Positions 28,001 through 40,000 of a DNA stretch of 64,000 nt are shown piece by piece. This stretch comes from Opisthorchis felineus (lineage: Eukaryota > Platyhelminthes > Trematoda > Opisthorchiida > Opisthorchiidae). How positions within the stretch are numbered: position 1 is the stretch's first letter; each line of letters starts with the position of its first letter. Made by a program: the position numbers and the translations under genes. Below the pieces are notes generated by a model. It made no database searches and was not told the DNA's origin. It saw only the letters and a program-made list of their open reading frames with translations. The DNA is taken from positions 67,455 through 131,454 of the forward strand of contig SJOL01005688.1 of NCBI GenBank assembly GCA_004794785.1, in the 5' to 3' direction.

Positions 28001-31000
28001 TTGGTACTTTCGTGTACGACATAAATACTGACGAGGAAAAACGCTTCCTTTAATTGACCAATATCTCTATATTTATGAAATCACTGGTGCCGCCAGCTCT
28101 TGAGGAAGAGCAAATGAGCAGTGATTGTCCCCATGCAACCGCACACGTAAAGTCCCGAGGTGTCTCAGGACGACGCTACAATTATCCGAAACGTCCAAAA
28201 TCAAGCTTACAAAAGTCCTATATGATCCTACCGAATTTAGTGCAAGAGTTTGCAAACCTAGGTATATACATCTTTAGTGAAATCGGACATGACCTTTAGG
28301 ACATTCCTATAGCCAGCTAGATCGTGGCTCTAACTATTGGGTCAGAATTGGCTAACATCACTCCAGAATGAGATCATGTATTCGCCCAGGCTCTTGTGAA
28401 TCGAGGCTTAAAACAAGCAACCAAAAGTGGGGTGTTCCACACAAACCTCTCATCTGCCGACAAGGTAAGGAAGCAACAGAGCAAGCGCAGAGATGCTACT
28501 GGTGAAGGATGGTTGACTGGCTTATGCGCACTGACCTGAGTTACGAAAGCTCGCCAAGACTGTTTTGCTACATTCAATCAGTATCGCTCGGTTCGACCGA
28601 TAACCACTCGTTTAGATTCCATTGTGACGATCGATTGAATAGGTGGAATTCATTCGAAGTGTCTACCGGCCAGGACACTCGCTGGTTTTCTAATCTGATG
28701 GTGCAACATTCAGTTATCAGAAGGTGCTTTTCCGAACCGGTGCCTGTGATGTCTGTGTGTGTAACTAAAGGGATGGTTCAAATCATTGGCGACCCATTAA
28801 AGGTATGCGTGAGCTGATTACCTCAGTTGGTGAAAAGGGCATTCCCCATCCGCCGCCCCCAATGCATGCGTTCAAAGAGCTTTAAGCCCTCAAACCACCA
28901 GACATTAGCGTGTGTGGGATGAGTACAACTTTGGTTGAGCTGCAGCGTATGGTATTCGTTGTCCAACTTTTATGATGCAACTGTTCGTGAAAGAGGGTTT
29001 CAGGTATCGTAGCAACGCCCAGCTGAATTCATACGCCAGTTTACTGCTTAAGCTGGCGAAGAATATATTGATTTCTTAGCTCGCATAACGTGCTCATAGG
29101 TTATTTAGACGGTCATTGACGTCCATTAGATCACTCATTTGCATAGCTACTGGTACGTGTGAGATGTTCGATCGATATGAGGTCGGTGTTAACTGAGGTG
29201 CAAGGCATCTATGGAACTCGACTTTCTGACACTGGGATTTGTGATCATTCATGACATACTGCTAACGGTGATATTCGATTACTGTGTAGGTAACCCGGAT
29301 TAGACTCTATGTCATCTCAGCTTTTGGAAACCTTACAAACGGACGAATTTCAAGACCTTCATGCACTCGTAACTAACTACTGTCGAAGACGCTCTTTTCT
29401 GAAACGAACATTCTACTTACCGTCCTAAAGAAAGCATGGTGTTGTTCGTTACGGCTCCGTACTTGCACGCTATTTGGAATCCCATCACATGATTCTCTGA
29501 ATTCCGAACTGCTCCTTATAGTTACTTGTTTCCACTCTTTGATACTCAAGCTCCTTTGAACCTTCAGTAGTGTCGTGTGGAAATTTTTTACTGCTCATAT
29601 CTTTCCCATACGGCTGTGGTTATCTTCCTTTTTTGCTATCCGAGTGAATTTGTCATATTCTGCTTGTTGGCCCAGTTACACTCGTATTCTAGTTTTGTTG
29701 GCCCGCGAGCAACACTCGTTTGCTGTCACAGTCTGCGAGCAGTGTGACTATTAAAACAAAAATTTCATTCAATCGTACCCATCATTTGTAGGCTGGTCTT
29801 TCTGAAGCGCTGCCGGCGTTGTGCGCGCTTTCAAACTGTGAACCATCACCACGTCATACATGTGTCCATAGAAACAGCACTTCGAATGAAAAATATCTAC
29901 AGTTTTTTCCACGGCTTCATTCTGCCACTGTTAACCTGCAAAAAGACTTACACGCCAATTTTTTGTTGATGTTTATTCAGTAATTATTCTCTCACAATGA
30001 AGTTATTTATGCTCAATAATTCCTATTTGAAATCTCCGCTTCGCACCGCCATAAACTGATCCCGAGGTTCACACGGCTTTTCTTGATTCGAATCTGATGG
30101 ATGGACGGACAGAAGGTAGACACATCCCTTTTGCTCAGTTTTCGGCATAAGGTTTATTTTTCTGTGTTACGACTTGAATCTATATCTTTGACAAGCTCTT
30201 CAACAAGATCCAGTGTGCTTACCCATGAATGCTATTTTATGGGGTTTAGATCAGCATCAGCAATTTGTATGAAGCGCCAAATGTGGCCACAAACAAATTG
30301 ATTGTGATTTATCAATTGTAGTCTAAACTTTGTTGATCGGTAGGTTCGCTTCGGTTGGTTGATAGGGTACAACTGGGATCGGGGGAACATGTGTACCGCC
30401 AGGAGTTCACCTCATGAGTGGATGAGGTCTTTTTGACTTGAGTTGACTTGTAAGAAGCTAAATAAGGAAATAATACGTAAAAAACACTGCGGTCAAGGTA
30501 GTGTGTTCATCACTTACTGCAAACAGTTGATAATGATCCAAATGTGATCTGGGGTTGATCTCGAATATGAGTACATGATTCACTCCGGAAGTGCGCCAAC
30601 CGTAGGTGTTTAGCCCGAAGAGGCTGAGGAAAAATATTATCAAAAAGGTGGCTCGGAATATGCGCACAGCTGGGATATTGTTTGCGGGCAAAGGGCGAAG
30701 AAATATATCTATAAGAAAAGTGGGGCAGGATAGGAAAAACGAGAATGATTGTTGTGCACTTGTCGGGAGTGGCTTCAATTGAGTGCCTAGCATTTGAATT
30801 AAGAGCATTTGACGAAAGTGCTAGCACAGATAAGTGCTTGCGTTTGGAAAAATCCACCGACATGGGGTGGAGCTTGATTTTCCGCAAGAAAAACCGAACC
30901 TTGTAGTTGATGACTGATAGTCCAAGCGAATTGAGGGATGATTGAAATTCGGACAGTTTTCAGTTCAAGATGAATTCAACATCCTGCACAAGTCGACTGC

Positions 31001-34000
31001 GACGGATGGACAAACCTGTTTTGTTCCTTTTTTTATTATTAATTGTCCAGTGACGCGACAACTGAGAGGTGAACAAAGAACCTCGAACCACTAATCCATT
31101 GGTTCTTTTCTCGAGTGAGGCATCTGTTGCTACCCGGTGCAAATTCGCTGTGGATCCGCCCTATCCACCAAGTATACGGGGATGAGATTTACATGGTGTT
31201 GTAAAGTCAACTCCATTGCTCGGTTTTACACCCATTTGATAAAAGCATGTCGCATTGAAAGGGGCTAGTTGGAGGTTTAGGCAGGTGACCTCTTTTGAGG
31301 TAATCAAGTACAAAACAGCTTATAAATGACAGAACACTGCCTTGAGCTTTCTTACGTGAGATCTCCCTTGGGAGCGACTTTTCTTGCAACGCAACTACCT
31401 TTTTGGAAACTTAGTGCCATACACTGGCACTCCGGGAGAGATTTTTTTGCAGAAAGGCTAGTTTTACAATGGCGTTCCCGTCATTTATCATGTGGGGTAA
31501 AATTCTCCCTCCGAAAAGCGGCCACCCTAGAAGACAGGCAAGAATGCCTTTTGCACCGTGATGTTCTTCAAAGGTAGAGATGATGTAATGGGCTAATTAT
31601 CATCAAGAACAAGTCTATTGAGCCGGCTAGGCTTATCTCATCGGATGAGTGCATGTTTCTCTGAATAAAAAGATTCCTGAAACCTTAGCGAAATACACTC
31701 ATTTGCAAACAAATTTGGTTTTGTGAGAGACTCACCTGGAACCCAGCTGAATCTCTCGTTTGTGATGTTTCCAGGCAACTGAATGTGCTGCACCAGGCCG
31801 CATTACGAATATTCCTGAAACCTGTTTACCACTGGCACGAATCAACTGCTCCTTCTCATTTGAGATGGTGATGGGCGAAACCCGCTTCTCCAGTCAAACA
31901 AAAACTATTATTCTGTAAAATATTTTACTGTTATCAATCGTTTCAGACAGCGTTAAACCTGGATGATCAAATGGGGTTGTGGTAACTGTTACAAATGATT
32001 TCTTTATGACTGTGACCATCTAACCTTTGGACCGTCAAATGTGCTATCTAGTCAGGTATATTGAAAGACCCGGGAAAAATTGACCAAACAGGTACAGCGA
32101 ATGAACTACAAGGCTTCCACCTGATAAATGTCACAGATATCTCATAAGATTGGCGAGAATCGAGCCGCTGAGGTTGTAAAAACCTTTCAGATTGCTTTAT
32201 CCCCACCAACCAGCTGCAGTTTGCTTCCGATATGACAAAGAAGTTTCTGAATATTGGACAAATCCGTAGCCACACCAGTGTATGATTAACACCACAACCA
32301 GTTTGTTGGAACACACTACCGAACGGCCCAGCAATGTGTACATCAAAGTTAGCGAATTTCAAGTTACTTTTGACTGGAAAGAATGGGCAGCAATTCAGTT
32401 GTGGAAAACCTAAACTGTTTGCTTTGGAACTAGCGTGTATAAAAAGGTTTTTGTCTTATTTTCCGCAGTTAGCCCGTTGATAGGCAGATATAATTGGATC
32501 AGCCAGACTGAGTTGCTGTAACTTACATAAAACATTTCCAAAAAGCGTGGAAAGGCAGCAAGTGCTTACATAAAATGAAAACATGTTGAGATTGGCTATG
32601 ATGGGCTAAAATAACAATCAACACAGGCTTCATAACGGCATTCAATCGTCCGGAACCAGTGTCCATCAAGGTTCAGGTAAGATAGGAGGCAACTGCTTGA
32701 GACGCATGCGTCGGTTGCTGGAGAGCTATATAGGCTTCTTTTGTCTGCGATGGAGAGATTTTTAAGCGGAATTTTAAAAGAATTGACCGAATCAGTGGGG
32801 ATGCAAAAATGAAAAGTAGGTATGAAGGTGTATATGTCTTTTCTGGCTGGTTTGTTGGACTGGTGTCTACTGATTTTACGCACTCTTTTGCAAACGATTT
32901 TGCCGCAGTAGGGCCACTTCAAACCAATGATGAATTGTGCCTTGAATAAAAAGGTCTAGTTTTAAAAGGAAAACCAATAACTATCCCAGTGCTTTGTTAA
33001 CCATGAATTTAACTTGTGGTGCCTGAAGTAACAAGGATGTGGGGCTCAGTCCGTACGCGGTTAATTTGGCTTATATTCACAGGGTTCGCTCTGTTGGATG
33101 TGACGGAAGGTATGCATAGATAAGCAGTGCCAATTCAGCACAGGATTACACCATTCCCCACAAAATGCTGGTAGGCGACCACTCACTGATATGCATACAT
33201 AGGTGGAATTTTGAAATCATATTTGGTTGTGCTCTCTACGTAACCTCCCCATTCAAATTCGACCGGAAACTTCTCAAGCGACACTTTGTAACTTTGAATC
33301 AATGTTTTCAAGAAATACACTCATTTGCAAATCAGTTTGGTTTTTGAGAGAGACTCACCTGGAACCCAGCTGAATCTCTCGTTTGTGATGTTTCCATGCA
33401 ACTGAATGTGCTGCACCAGGCCACCTCATGTTCCAGTTGCTAAGATATTCGAGATATCGCGATGCATGTAATTTTACGCAATGTACTACTCATAAGGTTG
33501 CTGAAAATTCTCCGACAGCCCATGACCGGTTTCGCCCTTTTTGGGGCTCATCAGGCAGGCGCAGTCCCCGAGTTTTCGTCAACTTTATGTTCTACTTGAA
33601 CCCAATATCTCGAATATCGTAGCAACTGGAACATGAGGCGGCCTGGTGCAGCACATTCACTTGCATGGAAACATCACAAACGAGAGATTTAGCTGGGTTC
33701 CAGGTGAGTCTCTCGCAAAAACCAAACTGATTTGCAAATGAGTGTGTTCCTTGAAAACAGTCCAATTTGGGTTCAAGTAGAACATAAGGTTGACGAAAAC
33801 TCGGGGACTGCGCCTGCTTAAATCAATGTTCTTCGGAATAACAGAACAAGTGCAACTTCTGATTCGACCGATCGTTTTAGTCCGAACGACTGTATGCATT
33901 CTCGTCTTACCGCTTAAATGGACTCCCACGTAAGCAAAATTTCGCCACCGTCGCTACCAACCTAAACGGTACGAAATGAACTCAGACTCCCGCTAGCCCC

Positions 34001-37000
34001 GCCACTAAACTGTTTATATAGGCACGAAGTCGTCCCACACGAAAGATAATGAGCATCTGGGAGAGTATTGCTTTCGCAGGTGGCTGTGTAATAAGGCGGA
34101 TATCTGCTATGTAAAATTTACTGAAATTGACGTAGACTCAAACATTCGGCTTGACGAGGACGACAAGAAACTCTGAACAGGCACTATGTAATGGCTGTCT
34201 TGAAGAGCGGCAAAAGTCGTTTGTAGCCGCAACCACTTTGGTGTCAACGTGGGCGGATCAACTAGTCCGCTGAATAACGTGAAAGCAACTCCTCGGTCGT
34301 CGAACTTACATTAGCTGTCAATAGTAAACCTGGTCCTGGGCATTATGTTAGCTAAGCAGAAAGTGAAATTGGACTCAGTTACAACCTGGGGATCTCAACC
34401 AGACGTAAACGGAGCCAGAAGCACCCCAGCCAGGAAGTTGTCACGAATGGATGTCAGCCTTGGATTAGTGTACTCCGATGATGATCGCAATCAACACCTA
34501 AAATTTATGTATGAACAAGCGGATATTCAGTGTAACCTGCATTATGTTTGTATCAGAAGACAAGCTCAGTCCAACACACTTTCTAATCCTTTGACTGCAC
34601 CTCGGGGCTAGTGTATTGACCTTGTCACGCTACCTTACAAGCCTTAGGTCTAAAAAAACTAACAAAGTTCAATAGGTACCACTAGCCCTGCTGGATGATG
34701 AACGTAGCAATGCACAACGGCATCTCAGCTTGTGAATGTTTGATAAGTTGACAGATGTTTCTGTACCTAGGTGGTAAGAACCACCTTGTTCGGCACCGAG
34801 CGAAAGAAGAAACACCAGTCATTTCTTGAGCACTTTTAGGTACAACATCAATTTCTGTGTAACAATTGAGCATGCAAGCTATTAAATTCCGTAAACTAAA
34901 GATATCTTAAAACAGTGCTTATCTCCAGCTAGAGAGACGGGCTTCCAAAATAAACCGCTTTGAGTTGGCCCCCTGAGACGAACGTTGATAGTAGCTACTC
35001 TCATAAAAGAGAACACTTTCGGTCAGTCTTTTGAAGTTGTCTTTCTGGGAGACCACACTCGTAGTTTGCAAAGTTGAGACTAGTCCTTCTTTGCCTACAG
35101 GTATTGCGCACAATTTCACAATCTTAATATTGCATATCGATTGAGCACTGAACTGGATTAAAGTTTAATCAATCTAAAGATACCCTGCTTTTAAGGGAAG
35201 TTAGAAAGATGAAGGTAGTTGGTACTTCAAATTCGAACGAGTGGTGTGTGAAATTCTCAGTATGAACTTGTAATCTATAGGCCAAGCAACCAGTTACAGA
35301 GGACGACCTTCGTCCTTATGATGAATTCTGAAGGTGTCTTCAGTGGCAATCAAAAAGTGACTTCGGTGCTCCACTGGTAAGGTCATAACGACAGACTAAA
35401 CCGTCGGCAGTAGCATCTTCCAGATTAAAGGTTGGATTGTTTTTTTTTCGAGCATCTATCTGAGCCAAGCTTGAATCAAGGCAGCGCTTAATTGCCAATC
35501 AGAACCGATCGGCCTTCAGTACTCTTGAACGCTTCCTCAGAATTTCATATCTAATGTTGCTTTGCTGACCAAAGACTTGCTGAAAACTGCCAAGTCATCG
35601 ATTTGTCATTCATATTGTTTTCAACTACACAACACCACATATCGACTGATCTGCTTCCCAAATCCCAGTAGCCTGTTACAACCATTTCCTGCGGTCTCCT
35701 TTCGGCGTACAGTGGTTATCTGTTGCGACATCAGCTTCAACAGTGTGGACTGAACAATGTATTCGAACAGTCTTGGCCAGTTCACATGGCCTTTGAGTGC
35801 GAAAAGTACATTGTCGAAATGCCCGCGACTTGGAAGGGCAAGTGCAACTAACTCGACGGGTGGTCCGTCCATATAAGTACTCGATACGAACGCGCAGCTG
35901 ACCTGTCGAGGGTTAGCAACATCTTGGACAACAGTGCAGATGGGTGAATAAAAAAGCAGTAACCAACACATGGTGAATCGAAATTCCGCCGCACTAAAGG
36001 CTCTTTCGCAAGGCGAAACCACGTTAAAATTTGTTCGCTGAATCAATTATGGTGGAAAAAAACAGAATGCTCTAGCAACTTGTTTGTATCAATTTCCAAG
36101 TGCAGCACATGGTGTCAGCCTATTAGGACGACCTACCTTCCTGGGGTCGAAACTGCAGCGTCACAATGGCGATTCTCTATCATTTATATTATTGTTTCAC
36201 ACATAGTTTTACTTCTTGCAACGGTTCAGGCATCAGTAACAGTGTAGAAGACATCAGTACTTGACCTAGCTGTATCCTATCGTGCAATGAAACCTGAGAT
36301 TTCCGAATAATGTCATCTCCAGTCGATCGGGGTAGCTGAAGAAACACCGAGATGTCATTGTTTCCTTAAGCTACTGAAATTTCAAACTCCCTACGTTTTA
36401 TTCATTTCTGCTCCGATATCCATTCCCAACGCATGCTATCGGCCTGACGAGCATAGTACTAAGCAGGGAACTCATACATGTGTTTTGGTGGACTCACTTA
36501 CGTCAAATGCAACCTAAGGTAAAGTTATGCAGTTTAACCATCGCGCGATAAAGTCTTTTATAGGGATTAAATGTAATAATTTGAGGAAAAGAACTCGGAG
36601 TTGTCAATAAGAGAACTGAGGATATCATTCCCGAGAGGTTCGGCTGGAATCCAGTTGAGTCCCCCTTTAACGCCACCTTAAATATACATATATACAGAAA
36701 ATCGCTGGGTACAGGTAGGCTCAGTTCAACTGTGAATATCCTGGGTTGAAAAGAGGCCGAAATATCCAGGTATATAGAGTGGCCGTAATAGCATTTCGTT
36801 ACCATTTAATATTCGAGTGGATGTCGCTTAAATGCGCCGTACAATGTCGTCCACAACCTAGTTTACCAGTGAACTGGAGAACACTTGAAAGCCCTATGGC
36901 GCCCACGCAGAACGACATGACGATAAACGAAATAGGCGCGACCGGTTAGCAGAATTCCCGTATTTGGCAAAGACAACAATTATCAATTGAAGCGCATTAA

Positions 37001-40000
37001 ATTTGGAACGAAAAATCTAGATGCTAGAATGATCAAACTTACATGTCAAAATAATCACAACTGTCTGAGCCACAAAGACTCCACCGAAAAATCCGAACCA
37101 GAACACAGCCTTTGGATTATGCTGAAGTCGCGGAGTTCAAAAGTAGAATTAAGATGGGGAATATAGCAAATAGAAAGCAAAGTGAACGAAGATTGCTATT
37201 TTATCGATCCCTTAGGTGTTCAATAAAACCACGTGAAGTATAAATATCCTTGTCAAAGTCACGTAACCAGGATATAAGTGGTTGTTGTCAAGGTAACCTA
37301 AGCAAAATGTGAAAATGATATGAAGATTTGACCGAAGCAACTCAGGCGAGAAATGTGGAGTTAGAACAGACAGCGAGTTCTACTGTGAGTAGTTTTCAAA
37401 CAGCGCATGTCAAGCACAAGACTTTCAGAAATTCGAAAGAAGGGAGTTATCGATCGGTTGGTGACAAAAGACTTCAAAGACGCCAACCAATCTCTGTTGG
37501 GCTAATAGGATGAAATGCAAACGGATGGCAAACGTCACGTGTTTCAATTTTGGTCATTTACTTTCCGATCAGGTGCTTGAACTATTGCCAGGCCAGGGCA
37601 GTAATGTGTTTCAGACCAACCGCTGGAAAGACTGTCATGCGAAATCGACTGAGTCCAAGGTTGCCATAAATTTTGAACTACTGACCGACTCATTTCACGC
37701 TGTAACCCATTAGAAGACACAGAGACGGGCAGTAACACATTCCCGCCACTCAGTCAACAATGACTCACGTCTGATAGGGTAGTCGAGATATGACACCACC
37801 GATTAGCCTAAAATGGATGGTGTTACTTTCTCGGGCAGCACTGTACTATCGCGCAGAAAACCTATATTCTTATACGACATAATGATGAGAAGTTACATTC
37901 TAGCTAAGGTTGCGTTCTGCAACCACATAACCCACCCGAACAATCAGTATTTTGAATGGTGCATTCTAGAGAACATAAGACATGTGCTGTCAATTAGCAA
38001 ACCAGTCATGTGGAACAGTAATAAACCACTTTCAATAACTGGGGACGATGCATTCTGGATGCGTAAAACCTTTTCGTACTGATGTTCCTTTTAGTGTGGC
38101 TGACACTTTTTTCGAATTTTTTATTGCTTCCTATGACTACACAATCAATAGGACTACAGTTCGCGCGTGATGTCTCCCTAGTGGAGTGGTTTGGTTCACA
38201 CACGTGACCGACGGTAAGAAAATATAGTGACTGAGTTGAAAGTGATGGATCTCCACACAATTATGATATGGTTTCGTACATTTCAAAGTGTGACCAACTC
38301 TGCGGAATACAAACTTCAAAACTTTGCATCCATCTGAGCATCCCTATATTTCGGTCGAGATATGTAAAGACGCATACAAAATGCTCCTTAGTCTTCCGAA
38401 AAGTACATCACTACGCAAATAAAGTATGTTCTCTACAGATTATCTCTCAGTCATCCCATCTTGGCCTGAGTCAGAAGCAAAGTGATATAAATATTCTGTA
38501 AGGCTCCTCGCAGTTTTTGACTGTCGCACTGGAATAGTTGGCGTCCCGCAGAAGCGTCCGAACCCCTTATTAGCAGGCATCCGTTTAGAGTACACTGACC
38601 GGCTCCGTTCTCAACATGCAGGCCACTAGACAGTCAGACTAACTGGAACATCTATCGTCGATTATACCGCACCAGAGTCTTGAAGCACAAACGTGATCCC
38701 GACAACATCCGGTCACTGCGTTCCCGAAGCTTCCGTGAACCAAAAGCCTAGTAATCGGCGGCTATTGAATACTGAAATTTCTACTGACTTGACTGATTAG
38801 GTTCACCTAGTAGAGCACTAGTCCGGTGAACGAATGGTCTCGGGTTTGACTCCAATCAGACGACATCTCGATTTCAGCTTGAATTATGCGTATTAGGCAC
38901 GTACTCATTTTTTTCTGTATCGCCAACTACAACTCGGTCTATCGAACACAAGCATTTTTGTCAACATGCACATTTCAAAACATTTAGGACCCACGTTTTT
39001 CTCAGAAAAAATCGGTGAGACTCGGCCACTGAGGTTAACTGTTTGTTTCGGATAATTTACTCATCTTCTGTATCTTTAACCGTAGGGTGTTCCTGTTTTG
39101 CAGATGCTTTTGAAACTTCGTTCATTATGGCTTTCGGGTCAACTGAAATCAACCAAAATATATTTATCGTAGGATACATTACTCTTAAAGTTGCTGAAAA
39201 TTCTTCCACAGCAATCTTATAGAGAGTGACGAGAAAGTATCAACGTTCAGCTGTAACACCCTTCTGGTGCCTAGCTGCCATGCTGACCGAGGGAATCACG
39301 AGGGCTGAGAAACTGCCAGGTTGCCCAAGCCTAGACAGGAGCAGTCGAGATGCAGAGGTCGGGTTCGAACCACGGACTTTGCGGTCAGTAAAATCGCGCT
39401 TCTACCACTGAGCCGTCTCGGAAAAGAATACTGCAACATCTTGAACATCATGCCAACCGACCTTCAATTGAAGAATAGCTCAAACAAGAGATTCATTTGA
39501 GTCTCTTGTCAACACTAATGTACTTCACGGATGGTTAAACCAGGTCCTTTGAATGTTGAGGATAGGCCTTCAAAGAGGTTGCAGTAACAGATGAACTGGT
39601 GACGTACAATTCAGTTAGGTTTAAAAAAAGTCCATACTCAGCCTGTTATCCCCCTCTGGTAGATATGAAGTGCTTGCATTTCTGGCTTACCATTACCCCA
39701 AACTTGTTCCATCAGTCAGCTCTCACATTTGATCTACACAAAAGTTCCCTCACGCGGAACTTTAATGCCTTCTGATGCTAATAAACCGACTGTAATTACA
39801 AACATTGTGATTATGTCTGGCTCTGGGTCAGTACCGGTCAAGCGAGCAATCTGCTGATGTAGTTGATGCACGTAACACGTAGTCGAGGTTTTTGAACACG
39901 TGCTGCTGGCGGATTGAAGCAACCTGCACTAATACTTAGCTGAAGGAGGTCATCAGAGAGGCCGATAAGCAGCACGACAACACACTGGTCTGAGATTAGG

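Larger units (their letters stand above)
30709..37042 (-). other. Intron 7, 6.3 kb
   Basis: Donor GTAAGT, acceptor TTTTCTTATAG. The main content is the foldback element at 33309-33826 and a partial copy of the same family at 31684-31800. Reading frames of 60-141 codons elsewhere (for example minus strand 35621-36046) look like chance ORFs; I recognise none. Confidence 0.85.

Noticed and set aside
35621..36046. 141-codon minus-strand ORF in intron 7
   Set aside because: No recognisable domain and within the chance length range.
38793..38859. tRNA-like sequence with a 6-base acceptor pairing and B box GGGTTTGACTCC
   Set aside because: The T arm pairs at only two positions and the other arms do not fold. 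It is probably a tRNA-derived remnant, but too weak to call.
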